Shown here one piece after another: positions 24,251 to 33,497 of a stretch of 64,000 bases of DNA. Location of the stretch: assembly GCA_020073385.1 (NCBI GenBank), contig JAIQFH010000003.1, positions 124,001-188,000 on the forward strand, in the 5' to 3' direction. The stretch comes from Terriglobia bacterium (GTDB lineage Bacteria > Acidobacteriota > Terriglobia > Terriglobales > Acidobacteriaceae). How positions within the stretch are numbered: position 1 is the stretch's first letter; each line of letters opens with the position of its first letter. The position numbers were made by a program, and so were the translations under genes. The notes under the pieces are model-generated. The model worked only from the letters and a program-made list of their open reading frames with translations. It was not told where the DNA came from and ran no database searches.

Positions 24251-24919
24251 TCACACGTTGTGCGCCTCGCAACGGTTTCTGGGGCTATTGGTCACCGCGG
24301 GCCTCCCGCACACTTCGCAAGCGGCCGCGACCGCGAAAATGCTCGGCTCCGTGTCGTCGGTCTGCGCAATATGTTCCTTGCGGATGTCGTTGGCCGTAAA
24401 GATGGAAACGAACGGCGCCGGGGCAGCAGCCTTTTCTACACTCGGACGCCCCTTCGCCTCCTCCCTCTCGACCAGGCACATCACGCCGACGACTTCAAAT
24501 CCAAATTCACGCGCCGCCTCGATGGCTTGTACTGTCGAAGCGCCGGTGGTGCAGACATCGTCGACGATCACCACCCGCGCACCCTTTTCGCGGAAGCCTT
24601 CGATGCGCTGTCCTGTACCGTGCTGCTTTTCCGCTTTGCGCACTAGAAATCCATTGAGTTCTCCACTCACCACTGAAACGGCGACGACGATCGGATCGGC
24701 GCCCATCGTCAAGCCGCCAATAGCCTGGGCCTTCCATTCGCGGTTCCGGATTTCTTCCAGGAATACTTCCCCAGTCAGCCGCGACCCTTTCGCGTCGAGC
24801 GTGGTGGTGCGGCAGTCGATGTAGTAATCGCTCGTCCCGCCGGAGGAAAGTTTGAACTCCCCCAACCGAAAGGACTTGTGGGCGAGCGTGGTGAGCAACT
24901 TTTGCCGCGCAGAATGCAT
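24251..24919 (-). CDS. pyrE: PyrE, orotate phosphoribosyltransferase
   Basis: Fifth step of UMP synthesis, joining orotate to PRPP. The 222-aa protein has KLSSGGTSDYYIDCR near the N-terminus and the PRPP-binding motif VVIVDDVCTTGAS at about residues 115-127. Its C-terminus has a four-cysteine/histidine stretch (CEVCGRPAVTN...CEAH), an extension beyond the standard core that may bind zinc. It is the first gene of the pyrE-small membrane protein-mtnA set on the minus strand. Confidence 0.93.
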   Translation of the reverse strand: MHSARQKLLTTLAHKSFRLGEFKLSSGGTSDYYIDCRTTTLDAKGSRLTGEVFLEEIRNREWKAQAIGGLTMGADPIVVAVSVVSGELNGFLVRKAEKQHGTGQRIEGFREKGARVVIVDDVCTTGASTVQAIEAAREFGFEVVGVMCLVEREEAKGRPSVEKAAAPAPFVSIFTANDIRKEHIAQTDDTEPSIFAVAAACEVCGRPAVTNSPRNRCEAHNV

Positions 24920-24956
24920 GAAAATCTACGATATCACGCCATGGGTTACAGGTTTT

Positions 24957-25057
24957 CTCAGCGTCCTCTGCGAAGTCCTCAGCGTTCTCTGCGGCTTGGT
25001 TTTCCTTTTTGACCGCAGAGATCGCCGAGAAAAGCCGCTGATAACGCCGAGACCCAT
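24957..25057. repeat. hairpin copy of the 9-bp-period repeat upstream of pyrE
   Basis: TCAGCGTCCTCTGCGAAGTCCTCAGCGTTCTCTGCGG on one side and GACCGCAGAGATCGCCGAGAAAAGCCGCTGA on the other form imperfect arms. It lies in the divergent gap between pyrE and the beta-propeller gene, so it may affect both promoters. Confidence 0.65.
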
Positions 25058-25194
25058 GCCCTACCGGGTGTGAAGCTGTACTGCGGAATTCGAGTCCGAC
25101 CGCAGCAATACGGGCTGTTTGCGTGTTAACCTGAGGTTTCCGGGTATTGCAGAAAGCTATCGCAGTCCGCGGTTCCGGATTACCCAATCGAGAT

Positions 25195-27501
25195 ATGACA
25201 TTACACACCGCGCTCAGGATGCCACGTTACGTTTTTGTCTTTCTGTTTCTTTCTTTCGCCATCACCTCGGTTTCCCGTCCGGCCGTTGCCGAAGGCACGC
25301 GCACCTGGGAGCAGTCGAAGTTTGAGGAACTGGTCAAAGGTACGGCTACCGGAGTGGCCATCCGCAGTTCTGGCGGACTGGAACTGGCGCCATCGTTCAA
25401 GCTGCTGTATGCCACGCCCTCGACCTATATCTGGGCGGTGTCAGCCGATGATGCGGGAAGCATCTATGCCGCCACAGGTTCACCCGCGCGTGTGTACCGC
25501 ATCACGCCCGACGGCAAGTCGACCATCATTTTCCAGCCGAAGGAACTTCAGGTGCAGGCGCTGCAAGTCGCTCCGGGAGGCGTAATTTACGCAGCCACCG
25601 CGCCCGATGGCAAGGTCTACAAGATCGAGCACAAGGCCGGAGACAAGACTGAACCTTCCAAGTCTGAAAACAAAGCCGAAAACAAGGCCGGCGACAATGC
25701 GCAGAAAGATCCGGCCAAGCCTGCAGTCGATTCTTCATGGACCTCTTCTGAGTACTTTGCGCCCGGGACCAAGTACATCTGGGACCTGGCTCTGGACAAG
25801 ACCGGAAATCTGTATGTGGGCACCGGCGATCGCGGCGAGATCTACAAGGTAACTCCGAAGGGTGAGCACTCGCTCTTCTTCAAAAGCGACGAAACCCATA
25901 TCCGGGCTCTCGCACTGGATGCGCAAGGAAACCTGATCGCTGGAACTGACGGCAGCGGGTTGGTCTACCGAATTTCTCCAGCCGGGGAAGGGTTCGTTCT
26001 CTATAGCGCGCCGAAGAAGGAAATCACGGCGCTGGCTCTTGACCATGACGGAAATATCTATGCCTCAGGTGTCGGTGAGAAGCGTCCCGGGATGGGAGGA
26101 GCACCGGGAACTCCTTCCATGATGATTACGATGGGACAGAATCCTGCCGCCATCCCGGGTGTCCAGACGCCTGGCATTGTGATGACTCCCACTCCCGGGG
26201 CCATTACCACGTTTCCGATCCCCGGCGCGGGCGCAACCGGTGGTTCCGATGTTTACCGGATCGGATCTGACGGCTCGCCTTTGCGCATCTGGACCTCGCG
26301 GGAAGACATTGTCTATGCCCTTGCTTTCGATTCACACAACAAGCTTCTGGCGGGCACCGGAAACCGTGGACATGTCTTTGCGATCGATGGGCCCGATGAC
26401 TATTCTGACCTGCTGAAAGCGCCAGCCTCGCAAGTTACCGGATTTGCCAAAGCTCCGAGTGGCGGCCTCTATGCCGCGACCAGCAATCTCGGCAAGATCT
26501 TTGTCCTCGGGCCAGGCGCTGAGAAAGAGGGTTCTTACGAAAGCGATGTCTTCGATGCGAAGATTTTTTCGCGCTGGGGACGCGCCGAATTTCGTGGCTC
26601 AGGAAATGTGGATCTCCTGGCTCGCAGCGGCAATGTCGACAATCCGGACCGCAACTGGAGTCCATGGAAGCAAGTGGACCTGAGCAAGGGCGTCGAGTTA
26701 AACATCCCGCCGGCTCGCTACGCACAGTGGAAGGCGGTTCTGCACGACGGAGGCGCGAAGCCCTCGGTCGATTCTGTGACCGTGAATTATTTGCCGAAAA
26801 ACATCGCGCCAGAGATTGACGACGTTTCGGCGCAGATTGGCGTGCGCTACCAGCCGCTCCCGAAGACATCGCTTAACGCCAGCACGGATATCAGCGGATC
26901 CTCTGGCATCCACTTCGAATCGCCCGTGCCCAGCACTCATGACAAGGACGCGATCGGCGTGAAGTGGACGGCGCACGACGACAACGACGATCAACTCGCA
27001 TATTCCGTCTACTACCGCGGCGACGGAGAATCCCGCTGGCTGTTGTTGAAGGACAGCATCACCGATAAGGCGTATTCCTTCGATGCCAGTCTGCTTCCCG
27101 ATGGAGGCTACACGATCAAGGTGGTCGCCTCCGATGCGCCTTCGCATTCTCCCGGTGACGCGCTTTCCACGTCGCGCGAGAGCCGCCGCTTTGAAGTCGA
27201 CACCACTCCTCCGCGCATCGAAAATCTCACTGCTTCTGTCGAGGGCGGACAGTTCCACGTCCGTTTCCGCGCCGAGGATGGATTCTCTGCGATAAAACGC
27301 GCGGAATTCTCTGTGGACGCCGGCGATTGGAAGTACGTAGAACCGGCAGGACAGTTGTCTGATTCGAAGACCGAAGACTACGACTTCAAGGGCGCACTCG
27401 ATTCCACGAAAGATGCGGCGGGCGAACACGTAGTCGTCGTGCGCGCCTACGACAAGTATGACAACATGGGAGCGGCGAAAACTGTGCTGAAGGCAAAGTA
27501 G
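25195..27501 (+). CDS. secreted beta-propeller protein with C-terminal Ig-like domains
   Basis: Exported protein of 768 aa from the ATG at 25195 (25219 also possible), with signal peptide VFVFLFLSFAITSVSRPAVA. Residues about 60-450 are repeated ~45-residue propeller blades (ALALDAQGNLIAGTDGSGLVYRI, then LALDKTGNLYVGTGDRGEIYKV), interrupted by a Lys/Glu/Asp linker (KSENKAENKAGDNAQKD). The C-terminal third is beta-sandwich-like (VKWTAHDDNDDQLAYSVYYRGDGE, then FEVDTTPPRIENLTASVEGG), resembling FN3 or bacterial Ig folds. The role is unknown; such proteins are frequent in Acidobacteriota. Confidence 0.8.
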   Translation: MTLHTALRMPRYVFVFLFLSFAITSVSRPAVAEGTRTWEQSKFEELVKGTATGVAIRSSGGLELAPSFKLLYATPSTYIWAVSADDAGSIYAATGSPARVYRITPDGKSTIIFQPKELQVQALQVAPGGVIYAATAPDGKVYKIEHKAGDKTEPSKSENKAENKAGDNAQKDPAKPAVDSSWTSSEYFAPGTKYIWDLALDKTGNLYVGTGDRGEIYKVTPKGEHSLFFKSDETHIRALALDAQGNLIAGTDGSGLVYRISPAGEGFVLYSAPKKEITALALDHDGNIYASGVGEKRPGMGGAPGTPSMMITMGQNPAAIPGVQTPGIVMTPTPGAITTFPIPGAGATGGSDVYRIGSDGSPLRIWTSREDIVYALAFDSHNKLLAGTGNRGHVFAIDGPDDYSDLLKAPASQVTGFAKAPSGGLYAATSNLGKIFVLGPGAEKEGSYESDVFDAKIFSRWGRAEFRGSGNVDLLARSGNVDNPDRNWSPWKQVDLSKGVELNIPPARYAQWKAVLHDGGAKPSVDSVTVNYLPKNIAPEIDDVSAQIGVRYQPLPKTSLNASTDISGSSGIHFESPVPSTHDKDAIGVKWTAHDDNDDQLAYSVYYRGDGESRWLLLKDSITDKAYSFDASLLPDGGYTIKVVASDAPSHSPGDALSTSRESRRFEVDTTPPRIENLTASVEGGQFHVRFRAEDGFSAIKRAEFSVDAGDWKYVEPAGQLSDSKTEDYDFKGALDSTKDAAGEHVVVVRAYDKYDNMGAAKTVLKAK

Positions 27502-27546
27502 CGCCGGCGTCCCGCCGGCTTCGGCGCGGGCATCTTGCCCGCGCAT
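27502..27546 (+). repeat. post-gene GCCGGCGTCCCGCCGGC element, copy 1
   Basis: Immediately after the propeller stop codon come GCCGGCGTCCCGCCGGC and GGCGCGGGCATCTTGCCCGCGC, two palindromes. Related pairs follow the stops at 48760 and 51808. The placement suggests a role in transcript ends. Confidence 0.6.
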
Positions 27547-27638
27547 GTCGGGTATCTGGGCAGTGCTGAAAGTCTTCGAATCGGGACATGTCCGAATGGC
27601 CTCTTTTGAAGAGCGAGAGATTCCCGGACAATATCCTC

Positions 27639-28922
27639 ATGTGTAAGTCTCGGGCAGCCCTCCGGATTGCGTTTTTCATTTCCATCGCAGCAGCGGTCGT
27701 GTCTCTCACCGCATGCTCAGGCGTCTCCAATCGATCAGGGAACGGCGGCAATGGCGGTGGAGGCGGAGGGAATGGCGGAGGAACCGGCGGCGGTAATCTC
27801 GCTTGCAATGGTATGTCCACCGGGCAGACTGCGAGTCTGAACGGCTTTGTTCCGTTCACCAGCAGCAATCTGTGGAACACCGACATTTCATCCGCCCCGG
27901 TCGATCCGAATTCTGGCGCGATTATCACGAACTGGGTTGGCTCTGTGAACGTGCACCCGGATTGGGGCACCGATCCGACCTACGGCATTCCTTACGTTGT
28001 GGTCAACGGTAACCAGTCGCTGGTCAAAGTGAATCTTCAGGCTTACGGCGATGAAAGTGACCCTGGCCCGATGCCGGTTCCCGCAAATGCTCCGATAGAA
28101 GGCGGATCATCAAGTACGGGCGATCGCCACGTACTCGTCCTCGACAACGGCAACTGCTTTCTGTACGAACTCTACAATTCCTCCGTGAACGGGGACGGAA
28201 GCTGGAACGCCGACTCGACCGCGGTCTGGGATCTGCTTTCTGACGAGCAACGACCTTACACGTGGACGTCCGCCGATGCCGCGGGCTTGCCAATCTTCCC
28301 CGGCCTGGTGCGATATGACGAAGTCGCTTCAGGAAAGATTCAACACGCCTTCCGTTTCACTTTGCCTAGAACGCGTGCTGCAATCGTCCCGCCAGCCTCG
28401 CACTGGGCAGGGAATACCAGCGACCCGAGCGCCCCGCCGATGGGTTTGCGCCTGAGACTGAAGTCGACCTATGACATCTCTGGATTCTCTTCTCAGATGC
28501 AGGTCATCCTAATGGCCATGAAGCATTACGGACTGATCCTGGCCGACAACGGGAGTTCGCTATTCGTGACGGGAGTGTCTGACAGCCGTTGGGGATCCGA
28601 TCTCGATTCTCTCAAGACGGTCCCCGCATCCGCCTTCGAAGTCGTACAGATGAATCCCATCTATACCAGCGCCAACTATCCGACGGGCGCCGCGCCGACG
28701 GTCAGCAGCTTCACGGCTTCGCCGACTCACGTTTCCTCCGGAGGAAGCGTGACCCTTTCATGGACCGCCGGCAGCGCGGATTACGTCATCGTTTCCCCGG
28801 GCCCAGGTGCCGTCCGCGACACCAGCGTGACGGTGAATCCAACCGCGACCACGACCTATACGCTGTACGTCACGAATCAATACGGACGCACGACGGCCAC
28901 GGTCACAGTGACCGTCCCGTAA
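27639..28922 (+). CDS. secreted lipoprotein with C-terminal Ig-like domain
   Basis: An exported lipoprotein of 427 aa (ATG at 27639; the ORF opens at 27588). The signal peptide ends in VVSLTACSG. A Gly/Asn-rich spacer (NGGNGGGGGGNGGG) leads to a globular domain of about 270 residues (HVLVLDNGNCFLYELYNSSV, then MAMKHYGLILADNGSSLFVTG). The C-terminal 90 residues (FTASPTHVSSGGSVTLSWTA to VTVTVP) form an Ig/PKD-like module. No family is recognised; the catalytic or binding role is unknown. The propeller gene lies just upstream on the same strand, separated by a repeat. Confidence 0.75.
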   Translation: MCKSRAALRIAFFISIAAAVVSLTACSGVSNRSGNGGNGGGGGGNGGGTGGGNLACNGMSTGQTASLNGFVPFTSSNLWNTDISSAPVDPNSGAIITNWVGSVNVHPDWGTDPTYGIPYVVVNGNQSLVKVNLQAYGDESDPGPMPVPANAPIEGGSSSTGDRHVLVLDNGNCFLYELYNSSVNGDGSWNADSTAVWDLLSDEQRPYTWTSADAAGLPIFPGLVRYDEVASGKIQHAFRFTLPRTRAAIVPPASHWAGNTSDPSAPPMGLRLRLKSTYDISGFSSQMQVILMAMKHYGLILADNGSSLFVTGVSDSRWGSDLDSLKTVPASAFEVVQMNPIYTSANYPTGAAPTVSSFTASPTHVSSGGSVTLSWTAGSADYVIVSPGPGAVRDTSVTVNPTATTTYTLYVTNQYGRTTATVTVTVP

Positions 28923-28933
28923 ATTTCCTTCGT

Positions 28934-28996
28934 GTACCTTAGCCTGCCCTGAGCGCAGTCGAAGGGTGCCCTTTAAGGGTGCCCTTTGTGGTTGAA
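28934..28996 (+). repeat. CCTGAGCGAAGTCGAAGGG-type repeat
   Basis: GCCTGCCCTGAGCGCAGTCGAAGGGTGCCC, followed by TTTAAGGGTGCCC. The same core lies inside the B arm at 39912, 31750 and the lolC insert. The remainder matches the 9-bp-period repeat, so this is a composite. Confidence 0.55.
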
Positions 28997-28999
28997 GGT

Positions 29000-30325
29000 T
29001 TATTCGGCGGCCAAATAAGCGTAGCGGAAGATGAACAGCGGAGTCAGGATCCAGATCACGGGACTCACTTCCCGGAACCTGCCCGCCGCCACTTTCACCA
29101 ACGTATAGGAGATCAGTCCCAGGCTGAGTCCGGTCGCAATGCTGAAGGTGAGTGGAGTCGCCAGCAGGGTCACGAATGCAGGAATCGCCTCGGTGAAATC
29201 GGACCAAACCACGCGCCCGATCGATTCAGTCATGAGCGCGCCCACCACGATCAATGCAGGCGCGGTAGCGTATCCCGGGATTGCCGTCGCGAGCGGAGTG
29301 AAGAAAACCGCTAAAAGAAATAGTGCCGCCACGAAGACGTTACTCAATCCGGTCCGCGCACCGGCAGCGACTCCCGCAGCGCTCTCGATGTAGCTGGTCA
29401 CCGTCGAGGTTCCGGTCAGCGCACCGAAAACCGTCCCCATAGCGTCCGACACCAGCGCTCGCCCAACCCGCGGAATCTTCCCATCCTTTACAAATTTGCC
29501 CTGCTCGCAGACTCCCAGCAGCGTGCCCACGTTGTCGAATAGATCGACGAAGAGGAACACGAAGATGATCTCGAGCAAACCGAGGTGCAGCGCTCCTCGC
29601 AAATCCAGTTTCAGCCAAGTTGCCGACGGATGCGGCAAAGAAAGAATATGCACCGGCCATGTTGCCATCCCGCGAAGGATGCCGAGCAAGGTGGTAGCGA
29701 CAACGCCGATCAGAATTGCACCTGTCACTTTTCGCGTCATCAGGATCAGTATGATGACAAGGCCCACGCACGCCAGTTGCGCCTCGTGGTTTCCAAAGCT
29801 TCCCAGGCTGACGAATGTCGCAGGATTCGCTACAACCAAGTTTGCATTCCGCAGTCCGACGAAGGCGATGAACATTCCGATTCCGCCCGCGGTCGAGTGT
29901 TTCAAGCAGTCTGGGATTCCGTTCACGATCTTTTCGCGCACACGGCTGACGGTCAGAATCAGGAAGAAGACGCCCGAGAAGAAAATCACGCCAAGCGCAG
30001 TCTGCCAGGGTACATGCATCCCCAGGCACACCGAGTACGTGAAATACGCATTCAACGACATGCCCGGAGCGAGCGCGATGGGATAGTTCGCGTAAAGCCC
30101 CATCACCAGCGTCGCAGCGGCGGACGAAATACAGGTGGCAAACACGACTCCCTCGATCGGCATTCCTGCCTTGGAGAGAATCTGCGGGTTCACCACCACG
30201 ATGTAGGCCATGGTGACGAAGGTGGTCAGCCCGCCAAGAAACTCTGCGCGAACCGTGGTCTGGTTTTCTTTGAGACGGAAGTAGCGCTCGATCAATTCGA
30301 TTCCTCGTTGGAGAAGGAAACGCAT
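29000..30325 (-). CDS. NCS2-family purine permease (AzgA/PbuG-like)
   Basis: A 441-aa inner-membrane permease with about 12 hydrophobic helices, of the AzgA-like NCS2 group that imports hypoxanthine, guanine or adenine by proton symport. It starts with EFLGGLTTFVTMAYIVVVNPQIL. It has the expected MGLYANYPIALAPGMSLNAYFTYS in TM3 and, later, FVDLFDNVGTLLGV and SDAMGTVFGALTGTSTVTSYIESAAGV, all characteristic. The start fits the family. No purine salvage gene is adjacent; purB lies 33 kb away. Confidence 0.9.
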   Translation of the reverse strand: MRFLLQRGIELIERYFRLKENQTTVRAEFLGGLTTFVTMAYIVVVNPQILSKAGMPIEGVVFATCISSAAATLVMGLYANYPIALAPGMSLNAYFTYSVCLGMHVPWQTALGVIFFSGVFFLILTVSRVREKIVNGIPDCLKHSTAGGIGMFIAFVGLRNANLVVANPATFVSLGSFGNHEAQLACVGLVIILILMTRKVTGAILIGVVATTLLGILRGMATWPVHILSLPHPSATWLKLDLRGALHLGLLEIIFVFLFVDLFDNVGTLLGVCEQGKFVKDGKIPRVGRALVSDAMGTVFGALTGTSTVTSYIESAAGVAAGARTGLSNVFVAALFLLAVFFTPLATAIPGYATAPALIVVGALMTESIGRVVWSDFTEAIPAFVTLLATPLTFSIATGLSLGLISYTLVKVAAGRFREVSPVIWILTPLFIFRYAYLAAE

Positions 30326-30387
30326 ATTCTACGGCAAGAGGTCGGGCATTCGTAGTTGGCGAGAGCGCTCGACTGAAGTTAAGAGGT

Positions 30388-30428
30388 TCCCTCTGTGCTC
30401 CTCCGTGTCCTCAGTGGTGAAAGTTCTT
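30388..30428 (+). repeat. 9-bp-period repeat between NCS2 permease and MFS genes
   Basis: TCCCTCTGTGCTCCTCCGTGTCCTCAGTGGTGAAAG lies between the MFS stop codon and the permease start. Same family as copies near 1962, 6731 and 63067. Confidence 0.65.
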
Positions 30429-31701
30429 AAGCTGGATCAGCAGTTGTCGATTGAACATCGGTGGTTATGGAATGCAACTCGCCGGCCCGTCGAAGGTCCG
30501 GAAACCACCAGGCCCACAGAGTAACGACCAACAAGGTTCCCACTCCTCCCAGCACAACAGCTGGCACAGTTCCAAACCACTGCGCGGTGAGGCCGGACTC
30601 GAACTGTCCAAATTCATTCGAGGTGCCGATGAAGATCATATCCACAGCAGTCACTCTGCCTCGCATCTCGTCGGGCGTAGCCAGCAGTGTCAAAGTCGCG
30701 CGAATGATGACGCTGATCATGTCGCTCGCTCCAAGCAGCACCAGCGCGATCAGCGAGAGGGTCAGGCTGCGCGATAGTCCAAAGATGATCGTGAACACCC
30801 CGAATCCGGCGACAGCCCAAAGCAATTTCGGCCCCGAGTTTCCCCGCAACGGCCAGTGCGCCAGCAGAATTGCCATCAGCGCCGCACCCACTCCCGGAGC
30901 CGTCCTCAGCAATCCAAGTCCCCACGGCCCCGTATGCAGGATCTCGCGAGCGTAAACGGGAAGAAGGGCCACGGCACCGCCGAGCATGACGGCGAATAAA
31001 TCCAGCGAGATCGCGCCCAGGATGAGTTTGTTGTTGCGGATGAAATGCAAACCTGCGAAGAGAGTCTTGAGATTCATCGGCTCTCGAGGACGCGCTTTCA
31101 CTTCCGACTTAATGCGGAATGTAGTAACCGTCGCCCCAATCGCCGTAACCATGGCAATCACATAAACCGCGGAGGGCCCACGGAATGCCGCGTAGACAAT
31201 TCCTCCGAAGGAGGGACCGAGAACGGTCGCGGCCTGAAAAATCGTCGCATTCCAGGCAACGGCGTTCGCGAAGTGCTCCTGCGGCACAAGTTGCGGCAGG
31301 ATCGACCGGCTGGCGGGTCCGTTGAAAGAACGCACGATTCCGATCATCACCAAAACGACGTAGATCGGCACAATGGACGGGACGCCACGGCGGCTGAGCG
31401 CCAGCAACAGGGCGAAGCACAAGCCATATCCCGCATAGCAGGCCGACAAAACATTGCGCCGCTCAAACCGGTCCGAGGTGTGTCCGGAGATCGGGAACAG
31501 CAGTATCCCGGGCAGAAACTGCGCCAGTCCCACATATCCAAGATCAAGCGGCCGCTTTGTGATCTCATAAACCTGCCAGCCGACGGCCACCGCCTGCATC
31601 TCGACGGCGGACACAATCAGAAATCGCGCTATCTGGAAGAGCAAGAATCCCGGATGGGAAAAGGCCGCGCGTCCCGCCCTGGCATCGGCAATCGGAGGCA
31701 T
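30427..31701 (-). CDS. MFS transporter (EntS-like exporter group)
   Basis: A 424-aa, roughly 12-helix major-facilitator protein. The A-motif-like GHTSDRFERRNVL follows TM2. The arrangement (SVVEMQ-like N-terminus, IVRSFNGPASRSILPQLVPQEHFANAVA, then GLLRTAPGVGAALMAILLA) matches the MFS_3/EntS group that exports small molecules such as siderophores. The substrate cannot be read from sequence and no siderophore genes are nearby. It lies upstream of the purine permease with a 102-bp gap, and the two may share a transcript. Confidence 0.85.
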   Translation of the reverse strand: MPPIADARAGRAAFSHPGFLLFQIARFLIVSAVEMQAVAVGWQVYEITKRPLDLGYVGLAQFLPGILLFPISGHTSDRFERRNVLSACYAGYGLCFALLLALSRRGVPSIVPIYVVLVMIGIVRSFNGPASRSILPQLVPQEHFANAVAWNATIFQAATVLGPSFGGIVYAAFRGPSAVYVIAMVTAIGATVTTFRIKSEVKARPREPMNLKTLFAGLHFIRNNKLILGAISLDLFAVMLGGAVALLPVYAREILHTGPWGLGLLRTAPGVGAALMAILLAHWPLRGNSGPKLLWAVAGFGVFTIIFGLSRSLTLSLIALVLLGASDMISVIIRATLTLLATPDEMRGRVTAVDMIFIGTSNEFGQFESGLTAQWFGTVPAVVLGGVGTLLVVTLWAWWFPDLRRAGELHSITTDVQSTTADPA

Positions 31702-31749
31702 GAACGTCTAATGTGACACAGAATGGATTGCACGTGGTAACGAGAGTTC

Positions 31750-31912
31750 GTGTGGGGGCGGAGGCAGCTTGCCCTGAGCAAAGTCGAAGCGTCCGCCCCG
31801 CGAGCGAAGCCAGCGTTTCGGCTGCCTGGAAGTGCACGCCCTTTCCGCGTTCACCTGCAGTCGTCATTGCGCGCTTTGCGCGCAACCCCGGACGAGGTGT
31901 CCAGGGCTACAT
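31750..31912 (-). repeat. bipartite GTGTAG...CTACAC palindromic element, copy 2
   Basis: B arm (TGTGGGGGCGGAGGCAGCTTGCCCTGAGC...TCCGCCCCGCGAGCGAAG), an unrelated centre, then A arm (TTGCGCGCTTTGCGCGCAACCCCGG...GGGCTACAT). It lies between the MFS start and the pncB stop codon, ending 7 bp from the latter. Confidence 0.75.
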
Positions 31913-31918
31913 TTCTGC

Positions 31919-33304
31919 TCACGCTACTAGCGGAACATTCGCGATCCCAGCGGTCCCGAACACTCTTCGGTAGCGCTCAATCTCCGAAGGCGGCCCCAGC
32001 GCTTTTGAATAATTATCTGAGAGTTTCACCGCCGGCTGCCCTTCGACGGTCGACACTTTGCAGATGAGACCGATCGGATCAAACCCACCTCCGTCGTTCG
32101 GGTTGCATCCGCGAAAATCATTGGTCAACAAAGTTCCCCAGCCTGCGCTGAAACGGATCCTTTGATCCGCCATCCATTTGTTCGGATGGTGAAAGTCAGA
32201 GGCATTTCGAAAATCGCTGGGAACGCCGCCCTCCGCTATCGTTCCGGCGAAATACGCATGCAGCCCGAGGATGGTGTCGACATCGAGAGTGTCGGAAGCG
32301 ATCAGAAGTTTCTCCCGCGGATCGCGTCCTCTGGCCGTGAGCCATTCGATATACTCATCACCCGCGACGTAGGGATCTTTACTGTCAACGCGCTGGCCGG
32401 TCCAGTCGGCAACCCACTCCGGCGCATGGGCCAGAAACTGAGTGGTTCCAAACGTGTCGGGCAGCATGACGCGCAACGCGCCCTCGTACGTCTGCTGCCA
32501 CAGTTCAAGCATGTTGTATTGCGATGCTTTTAACTCGACATCATCTTTCGCCAGAGCGGCCATGACCATCGGAATCTCATGGGCGTTCGTTCCGATCGCT
32601 TCCAGATCATGCTTGTGGGCGAGAAAGGCGTTCGAGGTGCCGATGAAATTGCTGCCGAGATTGGCGGCCATCGCTACCACAACGTATTCCTGCCACAGAA
32701 AGCTGTGCCGCCTGCGGGTTCCGAAGTCCGCCACGCTCAACCCCGGCACGCCGCGCAGGCGTTCAATCTTGCCCCACAACTTCGTTTTCGCCCGCGCGTA
32801 AAGAATGTCGAGCCCGAATTCGCTCAGCGTCTTCAATTGCGCGCGTGTCTTCAACTCGTCGAGAATCGCCAAGGCATACAGTTCCCACATAGTGGTCGCG
32901 GTCCATGGTCCTTCAAACGTCAACTGGATCTGGCCGTCGCGCACGCGGAACTGGTAATCCGATAAGCGAAAGTCCTTCTCCAGCCATTCCAAAAATGCAG
33001 GTTCGAAAATTCCGCGCCGTCCGTAGAACGTGTTGCCCGCCAGCCAGACCAGTTCCGATTTGCGGAAGTGCAGTCCGCGCACGTGCTGCAGCTGAACCTT
33101 AAACTCCTCGATATGAATGATATCGGCGATGCGTACCGCGGGATGACGGTTGAAGAGCGAGAACTCCACCTGTGTGTTGCGAAAATGCTTCCAGATGAAT
33201 TGCAGCATCAACAGCTTGTAGAAGTCGGTATCCAGCAGCGACCGGATGACGGGATCGAGTTCCCAGTTATGGTTATGCGCGCGTTCGGCGTGGTTGATGA
33301 TCAT
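31919..33304 (-). CDS. pncB: nicotinate phosphoribosyltransferase
   Basis: First enzyme of the Preiss-Handler NAD pathway, making nicotinate mononucleotide from nicotinate and PRPP. At 461 aa it shows the family N-terminus SLLDTDFYKLLMLQFIWKHF, mid-protein FGTRRRHSFLWQE with the catalytic histidine region (IGTNAHEIPMVMAAL), and KLLIASDTLDVDTILGLH with the C-terminal FSAGWGTLLTNDF. It lies after a repeat element and is not obviously co-transcribed with the MFS gene. Confidence 0.95.
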   Translation of the reverse strand: MIINHAERAHNHNWELDPVIRSLLDTDFYKLLMLQFIWKHFRNTQVEFSLFNRHPAVRIADIIHIEEFKVQLQHVRGLHFRKSELVWLAGNTFYGRRGIFEPAFLEWLEKDFRLSDYQFRVRDGQIQLTFEGPWTATTMWELYALAILDELKTRAQLKTLSEFGLDILYARAKTKLWGKIERLRGVPGLSVADFGTRRRHSFLWQEYVVVAMAANLGSNFIGTSNAFLAHKHDLEAIGTNAHEIPMVMAALAKDDVELKASQYNMLELWQQTYEGALRVMLPDTFGTTQFLAHAPEWVADWTGQRVDSKDPYVAGDEYIEWLTARGRDPREKLLIASDTLDVDTILGLHAYFAGTIAEGGVPSDFRNASDFHHPNKWMADQRIRFSAGWGTLLTNDFRGCNPNDGGGFDPIGLICKVSTVEGQPAVKLSDNYSKALGPPSEIERYRRVFGTAGIANVPLVA

Positions 33305-33497
33305 CGGACGAGGGCGGTCCTCACTGACAGTCTAGAGGATTATCCCAGTCGCTGCGAGTGAGCTCCAGTCGCAGACATAAGAGTGGCGCGGAGTTGCTAT
33401 CGATTCCGCGGCGCGCACGTCAAAGTCAGCAACGGCGCTCGGGCGTTGCGGGACTGCATCACCCTCGGTACTCCGATCTGCCCGTCTCTCGTCTACA

